64,000 nt of DNA from Flavicella sediminum. GTDB taxonomy: Bacteria; Bacteroidota; Bacteroidia; Flavobacteriales; Flavobacteriaceae. The stretch covers positions 775,546-839,545 of the forward strand of contig NZ_VDET01000002.1 in the NCBI RefSeq assembly GCF_006381105.1, read 5' to 3'. Positions 33,518 to 43,003 of this stretch are shown one piece after another (position 1 is the stretch's first letter; each line of letters starts with the position of its first letter). A program made the translations under genes and the position numbers. The notes under the pieces were generated by a model. It worked only from the letters and a program-made list of their open reading frames with translations. It searched no databases and had not been told where the DNA came from.

Positions 33518-34468
33518 TTATTCGTTTAAAAGCTTTGAGACTTCATCCAAATTCGGTGATAAAATAATTTCAATTCTTCTGTTCTTCGCTTTTCCTGCGG
33601 CAGAAGCATTGCTAGCTACAGGTACAAATTCTCCTCTACCTGCTGCCGTAATTTGTTTTGCTGAAACATTCGCTTTTTCTAAAATACGAACAATAGCCGT
33701 GGCTCTTTTAACAGATAAATCCCAATTGTCTTTAATTACGGGTCCGCTATACGGCACATTGTCTGTATGTCCTTCAATCAATACTTTGATATCAGGATTG
33801 TCGACCAACACACTTGCCAATTCTTTGACAGCATTTGCTCCATTAGCACCTACGGCCCAACTTCCAGAGTTGAACAATAATTTATTTTCCATAGAAACAT
33901 ATACATTTCCATTTTTATTAACTACCGTCAATCCCTTGCCTTCAAAACCTTTTAAAGCATTGGAAACTGCACTTTTTAAACGTTGCATTGCCGCTTCTTT
34001 ATCAGCAATTAATTTTTCTAATTCATCTATTTTTTTTGAACGAGCCGTTAACTGTCCTTCTAAGGTTCTTAAACGTGCACCTTCTTCCATAAGTTCCGTT
34101 TCTTTTTCTTCTAATTTTGTTAGAAGATCTCTATTTTCTTTGGCATTAGAAGCCAAAGCCGAAGAACTATTAGAAGCTAATAAATCATAAGTCTTTTTTA
34201 ATTCTTCGTACGATTTTCTTAAGGCGCCCGTTTCACGCTGCAAAGCTTTTTTATCTTGCTTCGCATTGGCATACTTTTCCTCTAATCCTTTTAAATAATC
34301 ATCGTATTTATTTTTGTCAGCCAACAATTGATCATTTTTTTCTAACAATTCTTTTTTCTCATCTGACAACTGATTGTATTTATCTTCTAAATCGACAAAT
34401 AATTTTTTTGAGACACATGAAGTTGACAATACGGCAACAACAAGTAAAATAACTGCATTTTTTATCAT
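33518..34468 (-). CDS. OmpA-family lipoprotein with long coiled coil
   Basis: A 316-residue lipoprotein (lipobox LSTSC, Cys18). Residues about 24-175 form a Lys/Glu/Leu-rich coiled coil, and about 195-305 form an OmpA C-terminal peptidoglycan-binding domain (LIEGHTDNVPYSG, WDLSVKRATAIVRIL, GRGEFVPVASN, AKNRRIEIIL). It would link outer membrane and cell wall. It is 29 nt from the transglycosylase gene, matching an envelope operon. Confidence 0.92.
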   Translation of the reverse strand: MIKNAVILLVVAVLSTSCVSKKLFVDLEDKYNQLSDEKKELLEKNDQLLADKNKYDDYLKGLEEKYANAKQDKKALQRETGALRKSYEELKKTYDLLASNSSSALASNAKENRDLLTKLEEKETELMEEGARLRTLEGQLTARSKKIDELEKLIADKEAAMQRLKSAVSNALKGFEGKGLTVVNKNGNVYVSMENKLLFNSGSWAVGANGANAVKELASVLVDNPDIKVLIEGHTDNVPYSGPVIKDNWDLSVKRATAIVRILEKANVSAKQITAAGRGEFVPVASNASAAGKAKNRRIEIILSPNLDEVSKLLNE

Positions 34469-34489
34469 CTTATTAATTTTATAGGGTAT

Positions 34490-35251
34490 TTACTCTTTTA
34501 TTTCAACAACAATCGGACAGTGATCGGAATGTTTGGCTTCTGGCAAAATATACGCTCTTTCCAAACGATCTCTTAAAGATTCGGTAAGCATGTGGTAATC
34601 AATCCTCCAACCTTTATTATTATTTCTTGCGTTGGCGCGGTAACTCCACCAGCTATAATGATCGGGTTCTTTATTTAATTCTCTAAAACTATCTATAAAT
34701 CCACTTTTAATAAAGTTTCCAATCCATTCTCTTTCCACGGGTAAAAACCCTGAAACACCTTTCATTTTTGGATTGTGAATATCAATTTCTTCATGACAAA
34801 TATTATAATCACCACAAACAATTAAATTTGGCACTTCTTTTTTTAGCTCATTGGCATACTTCTGAAAATCGGCCATGTACTGTAATTTAAAATCCAAACG
34901 AGCATCATTGGTTCCAGAAGGCAAATACATACTCATAATAGAAACGGTTTCAAAATCGACTCTAATATTTCGACCTTCAAAATCCATGGTTTCTATACCG
35001 GTTCCATAAACTACATTTTTAGGTTCCGTTTTACATAAAATTGCCACACTACTGTAGCCTTTTTTTTGTGCAGAAAACCAATAATTGTAAGCATAACCTG
35101 CTTCTTCAAACAAACTTAAATCTAACTGCTCTTTATGTGCTTTTGTTTCTTGCAAACAAATTACATCAGGATTCGCAGCCGTCAACCATTCTATAAATCC
35201 TTTTTTAAGAGCTGCTCTAATTCCGTTTACGTTGTAAGATATTATTTTCAT
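34490..35251 (-). CDS. xth: Exodeoxyribonuclease III
   Basis: A 253-residue protein of the endonuclease/exonuclease/phosphatase fold: ISYNVNGIRAALKKGF at the N-terminus, CLQETKA, GDYNICHEEID, GWRIDYHMLT and KHSDHCPIVVEI at the C-terminus. All catalytic motifs are present. It acts as AP endonuclease and 3'-exonuclease in base excision repair. In the chain with OmpA-like gene downstream (21 nt) and acyl-CoA synthetase upstream (18 nt). Confidence 0.96.
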   Translation of the reverse strand: MKIISYNVNGIRAALKKGFIEWLTAANPDVICLQETKAHKEQLDLSLFEEAGYAYNYWFSAQKKGYSSVAILCKTEPKNVVYGTGIETMDFEGRNIRVDFETVSIMSMYLPSGTNDARLDFKLQYMADFQKYANELKKEVPNLIVCGDYNICHEEIDIHNPKMKGVSGFLPVEREWIGNFIKSGFIDSFRELNKEPDHYSWWSYRANARNNNKGWRIDYHMLTESLRDRLERAYILPEAKHSDHCPIVVEIKE

Positions 35252-35269
35252 GTATGCGAATCTATTGTA

Positions 35270-37084
35270 TTATTGATTTTTTGACTTGTATAAAAGTCGT
35301 AATTCTTTTCTTTTTATTTTGTTTGAAGCTGTGCGCGGCAAGTTATTAATTTTCACCAAATCTACCACTTTGAACAACGGATTTAATTCGGTTTTAATAT
35401 ATTTTTGTACTTTATTTAACGCTTCTTCCTTCGATATTTCTAGTGCTTCGACATAATACACAACTAAAGAACTTGGTCCACCTTCTTCTGGTGCCACAGC
35501 AATAGCTGCCGATTCTGTTACAAAATCCAAGCCATTAAGCAAGGCTTCAATTTGAACCGAACTTACTTTAATTCCTCCTAGATTCATGGCATCATCCACT
35601 CGACCGTTGGCTTTGTAATAACCATTGCTTACTATTTGCAATTCATCTCCATGCCTTCTTAATATTCTCCCTTGATAATTTGGAACTCCTTCGTAATAGG
35701 TTTTGTAATGATCTTTGTTCAAAAGCGTTGTTGAAAGTCCCATGATTGGGGGAATTAAAAATACTTCTCCCTCTTTTGCTTCCTTTCCTTCGGAATCTAA
35801 CAAAACAAATTCACTGCCTAAGGTTTGACTAGAAAACTGACTGGGAATATTTTCTTGTACCAAAGTACTTGCTATATAGCCTCCACCAATTTCTGTTCCG
35901 CCACAATACTCAATAATCGGTTTATGATTTCCCAAAGACATTAAATAAGACATATCTTCCGGATTCGAAACTTCGCCTGTAGAACTAAAACACTTAATTG
36001 CCTCCCAATTGTAAAAACTCATTTGATTGGAAGCTCGCCACTGCTTTACAATACTTGGCACTACACCTAACATTGTAACTTTTGCTTCTTCAACAAATTT
36101 CCCAAATTCACTTTCCATAGGCGAACCAGCATACAACGCTATTGTTGCCTTGTTTATAAAAGCAGCAAACACCAACCAAGGGCCCATCATCCAACCTAAA
36201 TTTGTAGGCCAACAAAGCACATCGTTTTTATGAATATCATGGTGGTAATATGCATCAGATGCTGATTTTATTGCTGTTGTATGATTCCAAGGAATTGCTT
36301 TTGGTGCTCCTGTAGTACCCGAAGAAAATAAAATGGTCATGGCAGCACTAGGGTTCCTTTTTACAGATGTAAACTGGGCATTAGAACTTAAAAAATCCTT
36401 CCAGTACACATCCTCTTCACTTTTTTCAATACTGTCTTTAACCGTATCAACCACCACTATTTTTATGGAAGTTGTTTTTTTTATTTTAGTGTATAATTCG
36501 TGTTTTTTTGCCCCTCGCATAAAAACATCTTGCGTACAAATTAATTTGGGTTGGGTTATTTCAAGTCGCACTTTAATTTCTTCTTCTGAAAAACTATCGG
36601 CAATAGTGGCCACAACTAAGCCTGCTTTGATTGCAGCCAAATATAGGGTAACCGCCTCTAAAGTCATGGGCATATAAATAGCAACCACATCACCCAACTG
36701 CAAGCCTTCTGCTAGCAAACCATTGGCTGTTTTATCAACCAAAGCTTCCAATTGCTTTTGCGAAATTTTCAGCAAGTCTCCGTTTTCATCTTGACAAATA
36801 ATTGCTGTCCCATTTTCTTTGTTTTGAAAACAAGAATCTACAATATTCATTTTTGCACCATACAGCCATTTTGCCTTTTCCACACCTTGAGAAATATTGA
36901 CAATTTCTTTGTATTTCACTTCCTGAATGATCTCCAAATTAGCGACGGTTTCTCTCCAAAAAGTTTCTTTTTTTTCCACAGACCATTTCCAAAATTCATC
37001 ATAGCTTGTAAAGCCAAATGTTTGCATCATTTTGTAAATATTTGTGCTTTTAAGTATCGGTTTTGAGGGGTTCCAATGTTTCAT
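35270..37084 (-). CDS. Acyl-CoA synthetase (AMP-binding, ACS-like)
   Basis: A 604-residue ANL-superfamily enzyme. The P-loop ILFSSGTTGAPKAIPW lies at about 250-266, NLGWMMGPW and YCGGTEIGGGYIAS follow, and the C-terminal hinge region holds NGRVDDAMNLGGIKVSSVQIEA and LPRTASNKIKRKELR with the catalytic Lys589. The N-terminal cap starts with FWRETVANLEI, as in acetyl- and acetoacetyl-CoA synthetases. It activates a carboxylic acid to acyl-CoA via an acyl-adenylate; substrate not known (acetate/acetoacetate-like or AAE17/18-like). First gene of the chain down to DUF4837. Confidence 0.85.
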   Translation of the reverse strand: MKHWNPSKPILKSTNIYKMMQTFGFTSYDEFWKWSVEKKETFWRETVANLEIIQEVKYKEIVNISQGVEKAKWLYGAKMNIVDSCFQNKENGTAIICQDENGDLLKISQKQLEALVDKTANGLLAEGLQLGDVVAIYMPMTLEAVTLYLAAIKAGLVVATIADSFSEEEIKVRLEITQPKLICTQDVFMRGAKKHELYTKIKKTTSIKIVVVDTVKDSIEKSEEDVYWKDFLSSNAQFTSVKRNPSAAMTILFSSGTTGAPKAIPWNHTTAIKSASDAYYHHDIHKNDVLCWPTNLGWMMGPWLVFAAFINKATIALYAGSPMESEFGKFVEEAKVTMLGVVPSIVKQWRASNQMSFYNWEAIKCFSSTGEVSNPEDMSYLMSLGNHKPIIEYCGGTEIGGGYIASTLVQENIPSQFSSQTLGSEFVLLDSEGKEAKEGEVFLIPPIMGLSTTLLNKDHYKTYYEGVPNYQGRILRRHGDELQIVSNGYYKANGRVDDAMNLGGIKVSSVQIEALLNGLDFVTESAAIAVAPEEGGPSSLVVYYVEALEISKEEALNKVQKYIKTELNPLFKVVDLVKINNLPRTASNKIKRKELRLLYKSKNQ

Positions 37085-37112
37085 AATTCGTTGTTAGGAA
37101 AAACTTAAAAAT

Positions 37113-37150
37113 ACAAAAAAAGTGCAAACGAAAACCGCTTGCACTTTTAT
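37113..37150 (-). terminator. Rho-independent terminator of the PBP1A transcript
   Basis: AAAGTGCAA and TTGCACTTT on the minus strand form a stem with an inner GC pair and a loop, followed by T7, about 20 nt past the PBP1A stop. Confidence 0.85.
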
Positions 37151-37170
37151 CTTAAAATATGTTTTTCACC

Positions 37171-39504
37171 TTAAAAATCAGTCTCTTCCACGGTGGTATT
37201 TATATTCGAATCTTGCTCAGAACCCATCCCTGTTTCAGGTGCACTTGCACAATCTACTTGTACCGTTAGGTTTTCTGGTTTTTCAAAATCTTCTTGACTG
37301 ATATTCAAATCTGGATCGGCATAACATTTTCTCATAAACAAAGCCCAAGTCGGTAAAGACATGGTTGCTCCTTGCCCCTGCTTTATATTTGCAAAATGAA
37401 CAATAGAATCGTCACCACCTGTCCAAACACCTGTAGCTAAATTAGGAACAACTCCCATAAACCAACCATCTGTATGATTTTGAGTCGTTCCAGTTTTCCC
37501 AGCAATCGGATTGGTAAACTCATACGGATAACCTGTCGACACATTATCAGGATAACTTCCCCATTTTCCACGTAAACGAACACCAGAGCCACCTTCCGTA
37601 ACCCCTTTTAGTAATTCTAAAACTACATAAGCAGATTCTTCACTTAATACTTGGTTTGTTTTTGGTGTAAATTCCTGTAATACGGTTCCATTTTTATCTT
37701 CAATACGCAATACCATCATTTGGTTTACACGCAATCCTTTATTGGCAAACATAGAATAAGCGCCTACCATTTCGTACAAACTCACATCTGCGGTTCCCAA
37801 AGCAATAGAAGGATATGCAGGAATATCAGAGGTAATACCAGCTCTTCTTGCCAAACGAACTACCGTTTTTGGACCAACTTCATGAATCAATCTAGCTGTA
37901 ATAACATTTACAGAATTGGCCAACGCATCTTTTAATGTTAGCTCCCCTCCGTACTTATCTCCAGCGTTTCTCGGCGTCCAATCTTCGTCCATACCATAAG
38001 CCTCTTTTGGCACAGTATAGGGTGTATTCGGATATTTTTCACAAGGTGATTTCCCCAACTGATCAATAGCAGAGGCATATACAAAAGGTTTAAAAGTAGA
38101 TCCTACTTGACGTTTTCCTTGCTTTACATGATCATACTGAAAAGATTTGTAATTAATTCCACCTACCCATGCTTTTACATGTCCAGTTTGTGGCTCAACA
38201 GACAACAGACCTGTATGTAAAAAATGCTTGTAATAACGGATAGAATCATACGGACTCATAACAGTGTCCTTTGTTCCTTTCCAAGAAAACACTTTCATTT
38301 TTTCTTTTACTTTGAACAACTTATCAATCTCTTTTCTAGATTTCCCAGCAGCTTTTAATTGACGATAGCGCTGTGTGCTTCGTACGCCCAAATCCATAAT
38401 TCTATCAATAGAACCTTTATGGTCTTCTGATTCATAAAAAGGAGCTGTTGGATTTCTTTTCTGTTCTTTAAAAAAGACGCGTTGTAAATTGGATACATGT
38501 TCCTGTACCGCCTCTTCTGCATATTGCTGCATACGAGAATCAATGGTTACATATATTTTCAATCCATCTCGATACAAATTATGATAGGTTCCATCAGCTT
38601 TAGGATTATTTTTCACCCAAGTTTTCATGTAATCTCTAACATATTCTCTAAAATACGTCGCCATACCATCATAATGTTCTTCTGGCGAGAAGTTCAATTC
38701 CATTGGTAATTTCTGTAAAGAATCTTTTTCTTTTTCCGAAATGACTCCATTTCTAAACAACTGAGCAAATACCTGATCTCTTCTTCCTAAAGATTTAGCT
38801 CTAGAAATTTCTCTTTTCGGATTGTATTGTCTCGGATTTTTTAACATGGCGACTAAAACCGCAGATTCTTCAATTTTCAAATCCTTAGGTTCTTTGCCAA
38901 AATAAATACGAGAAGCCGAACGAATTCCGATGGCTCTGTACAAGAAATCGAACTTATTAAAGTACATGGTTAAAATTTCTTGCTTTGTATACTGACGCTC
39001 TAAGCGAATGGCAATGATCCATTCTTTGGATTTTTGAATAATTCTCCAAACAATATTTTTAGATCCTTCACCGTGAAACAATAATTTGGCCAATTGCTGA
39101 GTAACCGTGCTAGCACCACCGCCTTTGCCAAGCTTTGAAACAGCTCTTGCAAAACTTTGAAAATCGATTCCTGCATGCTCAAAAAAACGTTCGTCCTCAG
39201 TAGAAACTAAGGCTTGTACTAAATTTTCAGGTAAATCTTTATACTTAACAGGCGTTCTATTTTCAATAGCAATTTTACCCAATGTCTTTCCGTCACTAGA
39301 TATAATTTCTGTTGCCAAATTGTGTTCAGGATTTTCTAACTCTTCAAATGTAGGAAGTTCTCCAAACACACCTAATGAAGTTAATAAAAACAGTAAGAAT
39401 ATGGAACCAAAACCACTTCCTACAGCAATCCAAAACCACTTGGTGTATTTTTTTAAAGATGGGTTTGTTTTTTTGACGATTTTTTTTGCACTTTTCTTAG
39501 CCAT
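37171..39504 (-). CDS. Penicillin-binding protein 1A (bifunctional peptidoglycan synthase)
   Basis: A 777-residue class A PBP. One membrane segment lies at about 22-46 after a Lys-rich N-terminus. The GT51 domain has STEDERFFEHAGIDF, GGGASTVTQQLAKLLF and the ERQYTKQEILTMYFN region; the transpeptidase has VGSTFKPFVYASA (SxxK), SVN, and AGKTGTTQNHTDGWF (KTG). It polymerises and crosslinks peptidoglycan on the periplasmic side. It follows gldH by 10 nt and is part of the ricT-gldH-PBP1A chain. Confidence 0.95.
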   Translation of the reverse strand: MAKKSAKKIVKKTNPSLKKYTKWFWIAVGSGFGSIFLLFLLTSLGVFGELPTFEELENPEHNLATEIISSDGKTLGKIAIENRTPVKYKDLPENLVQALVSTEDERFFEHAGIDFQSFARAVSKLGKGGGASTVTQQLAKLLFHGEGSKNIVWRIIQKSKEWIIAIRLERQYTKQEILTMYFNKFDFLYRAIGIRSASRIYFGKEPKDLKIEESAVLVAMLKNPRQYNPKREISRAKSLGRRDQVFAQLFRNGVISEKEKDSLQKLPMELNFSPEEHYDGMATYFREYVRDYMKTWVKNNPKADGTYHNLYRDGLKIYVTIDSRMQQYAEEAVQEHVSNLQRVFFKEQKRNPTAPFYESEDHKGSIDRIMDLGVRSTQRYRQLKAAGKSRKEIDKLFKVKEKMKVFSWKGTKDTVMSPYDSIRYYKHFLHTGLLSVEPQTGHVKAWVGGINYKSFQYDHVKQGKRQVGSTFKPFVYASAIDQLGKSPCEKYPNTPYTVPKEAYGMDEDWTPRNAGDKYGGELTLKDALANSVNVITARLIHEVGPKTVVRLARRAGITSDIPAYPSIALGTADVSLYEMVGAYSMFANKGLRVNQMMVLRIEDKNGTVLQEFTPKTNQVLSEESAYVVLELLKGVTEGGSGVRLRGKWGSYPDNVSTGYPYEFTNPIAGKTGTTQNHTDGWFMGVVPNLATGVWTGGDDSIVHFANIKQGQGATMSLPTWALFMRKCYADPDLNISQEDFEKPENLTVQVDCASAPETGMGSEQDSNINTTVEETDF

Positions 39505-39514
39505 TGATCACTTT

Positions 39515-39997
39515 TTACTCTTTTGATTCTATTCTAAAACCTATGTCGGTAATTCCTTCTAATAATTGTATTCCTGAAATTTCATTTCTTTTTCTCATGG
39601 CTTGTTCAATTGTAATTGTATACAGACCTGAATTTGGAAAAACGAAATCTTCTTTAAAAAAAAGTTTGCTGCTTTTTAAATCTGTAAACCCTTCTCCAAG
39701 CCAATTTCCACTTACATCTGCCATCTCATATTCCAAGGTATCAATAACGGAAAAACCTGTAGGATATTCTAATTCAGTTATTAAAAAAAGGTTACTAAAT
39801 GGATACTTGTTATTATTTCGAACATTGATAAACAGCTGATTACTAGAAATGGTATCCTGAATATCAAAGTCGAAACTAATTTTATGTTCTTGCTCCCATC
39901 CATTAGCCCCTACCGATTTATAAGTATCATATTTTCTTTTTGAATCGCAACTTGTAAAAAAAACAAGTGCTATCAATAAAAACGATATACTACGCAT
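39515..39997 (-). CDS. gldH: Gliding motility lipoprotein GldH
   Basis: A 160-residue lipoprotein (lipobox FFTSC, Cys17). The body (YDTYKSVGANGWEQEHKISF, YPFSNLFLITELEYP, GEGFTDLKSSKLFFKE, VFPNSGLYTITIEQAMR) matches GldH, a Bacteroidetes protein needed for gliding and linked to T9SS function in Flavobacterium. It overlaps ricT by 8 nt and leads into PBP1A. Its presence supports assignment to gliding Flavobacteriia. Confidence 0.9.
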   Translation of the reverse strand: MRSISFLLIALVFFTSCDSKRKYDTYKSVGANGWEQEHKISFDFDIQDTISSNQLFINVRNNNKYPFSNLFLITELEYPTGFSVIDTLEYEMADVSGNWLGEGFTDLKSSKLFFKEDFVFPNSGLYTITIEQAMRKRNEISGIQLLEGITDIGFRIESKE

Positions 39998-41525
39998 CTT
40001 TCTTCGGATTAGAATCTGGCTTGTTATTCGGATTTGGCTTTCTTCTACGATTGTTATTTCGTCTTGGTTTAGGCCTTGTTCCTTCAGCAGGTCCGTTTTT
40101 TTGAGCCTGAGGTTTCTTTTCTCCTTGTGGCTTTTTCGCTTGCGGTTGGGCTTTGGCTACTTGAGCTCCCTCTCCTTGTGGTTTATTATTGGCTCTATTT
40201 TTATTTTGTGGTCTTCTTTTCTTTGGTGGACCTTGTCTTTTTTCTTGAGGATTCGCCCCTTGTTTTGCTGCTGGAGCTCCTCCTTCTTTGTTCGGATTGT
40301 TATTTCTTCTAGGTTTATTATTGGCCCTAGGACTTCCGGTATTTGTCGCAGGTTTTGCAGCATTCGGATTTTGTCCAGTTCTAGGTTTGCGTTTTTTATT
40401 ATTTCTACGCTTATTCGTTTTTGGCTTATCAAAACGCGTCAAACTATCTTGTCCAACTACATTTTCAAAATCAATTTTTGTTTCAACCACCAATTCAGAT
40501 TCTAACTCTTCAAGTGTTGCTCCTTTTTCACCCGCTTTGTTCAACGTAATTATTTCGTTTACTTGCTCTAGTGTTAATTGGAACCATTTAGATCCCTCTT
40601 CTTTAGAAGTATACCATAACAGACCTTTGAAAATATCCATTTTCACGAAATAAGCTCTTCCTTTTTCAGTTTCAAGAACTGTATCTTGTTTTGGGAAACC
40701 TTTTAAAGCATCTAAATAAGAATCTAATTCAAAGTTCAAACAACATTTTAGTTTTCCACATTGTCCGGCTAATTTTTGTGGATTTAAGGATAGTTGTTGG
40801 TAACGTGCCGAAGCAGTATTTACTTTTCTAAAATCTGTCAACCAAGTTGAGCAACACAATTCTCTACCACAAGAACCTACACCTCCTAAACGAGCTGCTT
40901 CTTGTCGTAAACCAACTTGTTTCATTTCAATACGCACTCTAAACGCACTGGCTAAGTCTTTAATAAGCTGTCTAAAATCAACTCTTTCTTCTGCGGTATA
41001 ATAAAAAGTTGCTTTGTTTCCATCTCCCTGAAATTCAATATCTGATAGTTTCATTTTTAAGCCCAATCGACCTAAAATTTCTCTACCTCTTTTTTGAGTT
41101 TCTTCTTCTTTTGCTCTGGCAGCTTGCCAAATTTCAATATCTTTTTGAGTGGCTTTTCTGTATATTTTTTTTATTTCTTCGCTATCTTCAGCAACTTTTT
41201 TCTTTTTCATTTGCACACGTACCAGTTCTCCTGTTAAAGAAACGGTACCGATATCGTGCCCTGGCGAGCCTTCTACAGCAATCACCTCTCCAATCGTCAA
41301 TTGAAAATTATTTACATTTCTAAAAAAATGTTTTCTTCCGTTTTTAAAACGAACTTCAACAAGATCTAAAGGTTTTTGACCGCTCGGCAGCGCCATATTT
41401 GATAACCAATCGAAGACAGCAAGTTTTTCACTTCCGCTTCCACAGGTTCCTGTTCCACAATTCCCATTACTTTTGCAACCCTTTGGTACTCCATTTTCTG
41501 TTGTACCACAACTTCCACATGCCAT
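39990..41525 (-). CDS. ricT: PSP1/RicT-like protein with Cys-rich N-terminus and basic tail
   Basis: A 511-residue protein of the PSP1 family (YaaT/RicT). The N-terminus has clustered Cys residues (C3, C6, C17, C23, C28). The PSP1 core contains the conserved ARLGGVGSCGRELCCSTWL and QCGKLKCCLNFELDSYLDAL segments, which carry Cys residues that can bind an Fe-S cluster. From about residue 365 to the end the tail is a Lys/Asn/Pro/Gln-rich, highly basic low-complexity region. Bacillus RicT works in an RNA-processing complex; the role in Bacteroidetes is not settled. Start of the ricT-gldH-PBP1A chain. The tail may bind RNA (inference). Confidence 0.87.
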   Translation of the reverse strand: MACGSCGTTENGVPKGCKSNGNCGTGTCGSGSEKLAVFDWLSNMALPSGQKPLDLVEVRFKNGRKHFFRNVNNFQLTIGEVIAVEGSPGHDIGTVSLTGELVRVQMKKKKVAEDSEEIKKIYRKATQKDIEIWQAARAKEEETQKRGREILGRLGLKMKLSDIEFQGDGNKATFYYTAEERVDFRQLIKDLASAFRVRIEMKQVGLRQEAARLGGVGSCGRELCCSTWLTDFRKVNTASARYQQLSLNPQKLAGQCGKLKCCLNFELDSYLDALKGFPKQDTVLETEKGRAYFVKMDIFKGLLWYTSKEEGSKWFQLTLEQVNEIITLNKAGEKGATLEELESELVVETKIDFENVVGQDSLTRFDKPKTNKRRNNKKRKPRTGQNPNAAKPATNTGSPRANNKPRRNNNPNKEGGAPAAKQGANPQEKRQGPPKKRRPQNKNRANNKPQGEGAQVAKAQPQAKKPQGEKKPQAQKNGPAEGTRPKPRRNNNRRRKPNPNNKPDSNPKKDA

Positions 41526-41667
41526 TTAAGTATATATATTATAGAAAAGTCTAGGACTTTTTTCTGTTCATAATTTGATTATCAGACCGATACAAATGCA
41601 AAGTCTGACCTTCACTAATCAGTAAATATAGGCAATCTAAGTTAAAAAGTAAATTTAAATTTCTCAC

Positions 41668-41697
41668 AAAAAAAAGACCTCACAATTGAGGTCTTTT
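41668..41697 (-). terminator. Rho-independent terminator of trhO
   Basis: AAAAGACCTCA attg... a perfect 11-bp stem (AAAAGACCTCA / TGAGGTCTTTT) with a 4-nt loop and T8 on the minus strand, about 40 nt past the trhO stop. Confidence 0.92.
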
Positions 41698-41738
41698 AAA
41701 TACTCTTAAATTATTTTTTAACGATAAATAATAATTAA

Positions 41739-42770
41739 TTATTTTTTAAATTTTAAAGCTTCCGATCTTCCTTTTTTAAAAATTTTATTACTATTTCCTT
41801 TTCCTTTGCGCAGTTCTTTTTGCTCTTCAAAAGGCAATGCCGCAATTTCTTTGCAAGCTTCTGAACAACAAGTATTCATTTTTTCTTTGCAAGAATTGCA
41901 TTGAATAAATAACAAATGACAAGCTTCATTGTCGCAATTTACATGTTCATCACAAGGGGTTCCACATTGATGGCAATTAGAAACAACATCATCAGAAATA
42001 CGTTCTGCTCTTCGATGGTCAAAAACAAAATTCTTTCCTTTGAATTTATTTTCTACCCCTGTTTCTTCAACCTGGCGTACATAATTAATAATACCACCTT
42101 CTAACTGAAAAACATTTTTAAAACCTTTGTGTTTGTAATAAGCACTCGCTTTTTCACAACGAATTCCACCCGTACAATACATCAACAAATTTTTATCTTC
42201 CTTATGATCTTTTAAGTCTTCTTCAATCAAATCCAAAGAATCTCTAAAGGTATCTACATCTGGCGTTACAGCTCCATCAAAATGACCAATTTCACTTTCG
42301 TAATGGTTTCGCATATCTACACAAACCGTGTTCGGATCTTCTAACATTTTGTTGAATTCCTCTGCTTTTAAATGCACCCCAATGTCCGTTACATCAAATG
42401 TTGCATCTTCTAAACCATCGGCAACAATTTTGTTACGCACTTTTATTTTCAGCTTTAAAAAAGACTTATTGTCGTGTTCAACAGCAACATTCAAACGAAT
42501 ATCCTTTAAAAAAGAAATAGCATCCAATTGTTCTTTTAATTCCAAGAAGTTTTCAGCAGGAACAGAAATTTGTGCATTGATTCCTTCATAGGAGACATAG
42601 GTTCTACCTAACACTTCTAATTGATCCCATTCTAGGAATAGTTTATCTCTAAATAGTTGAGGATTTTCTATCTTGTGGTATTGATAGAAAGAAATTGTTA
42701 GACGGTCTTTTCCCGCCTCATCGATTAATTGCGCACGTTCTTCGGCGCTTAACTTATTGTACAGTTGCAT
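41739..42770 (-). CDS. trhO: tRNA uridine(34) hydroxylase (rhodanese family, YceA/TrhO)
   Basis: A 343-residue protein with an N-terminal acylphosphatase-like part (FYQYHKIENPQLFRDKLF, YEGINAQISVP), then a rhodanese domain with the active-site loop MYCTGGIRCEKASAYY and FQLEGGIINYV, and a C-terminal Cys-rich region (CHQCGTPCDEHVNC and a later CCSEAC). TrhO adds oxygen to uridine 34 of some tRNAs using O2 in E. coli. Cytosolic. Transcribed as a single gene between terminators. Confidence 0.93.
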   Translation of the reverse strand: MQLYNKLSAEERAQLIDEAGKDRLTISFYQYHKIENPQLFRDKLFLEWDQLEVLGRTYVSYEGINAQISVPAENFLELKEQLDAISFLKDIRLNVAVEHDNKSFLKLKIKVRNKIVADGLEDATFDVTDIGVHLKAEEFNKMLEDPNTVCVDMRNHYESEIGHFDGAVTPDVDTFRDSLDLIEEDLKDHKEDKNLLMYCTGGIRCEKASAYYKHKGFKNVFQLEGGIINYVRQVEETGVENKFKGKNFVFDHRRAERISDDVVSNCHQCGTPCDEHVNCDNEACHLLFIQCNSCKEKMNTCCSEACKEIAALPFEEQKELRKGKGNSNKIFKKGRSEALKFKK

Positions 42771-43003
42771 GCTATACCAATTTTAGTTAGACAAATATTT
42801 TTTGCAAAAATACTAATTCCTTAGGAGTCTAACGCCTCCTGCTTCAATAAATTTCTAGCCATTCTATTTGTGAAAAATAATTACAATTCAATAAAATTTG
42901 ATAAAAATTAAACAAATACATTAATTTCTACACAACAGGCTGTGCTATAACGTATAAAAGTGTAATCTTTGCAGTCTGAAATAAACAATTAAAATAGAAT
43001 AAA

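Noticed and set aside
40076-40653. Overlapping plus-strand ORFs with hydrophobic translations
   Set aside because: They are antisense to the Lys/Asn/Pro-rich tail of the PSP1/RicT gene; low-complexity DNA keeps those frames open.
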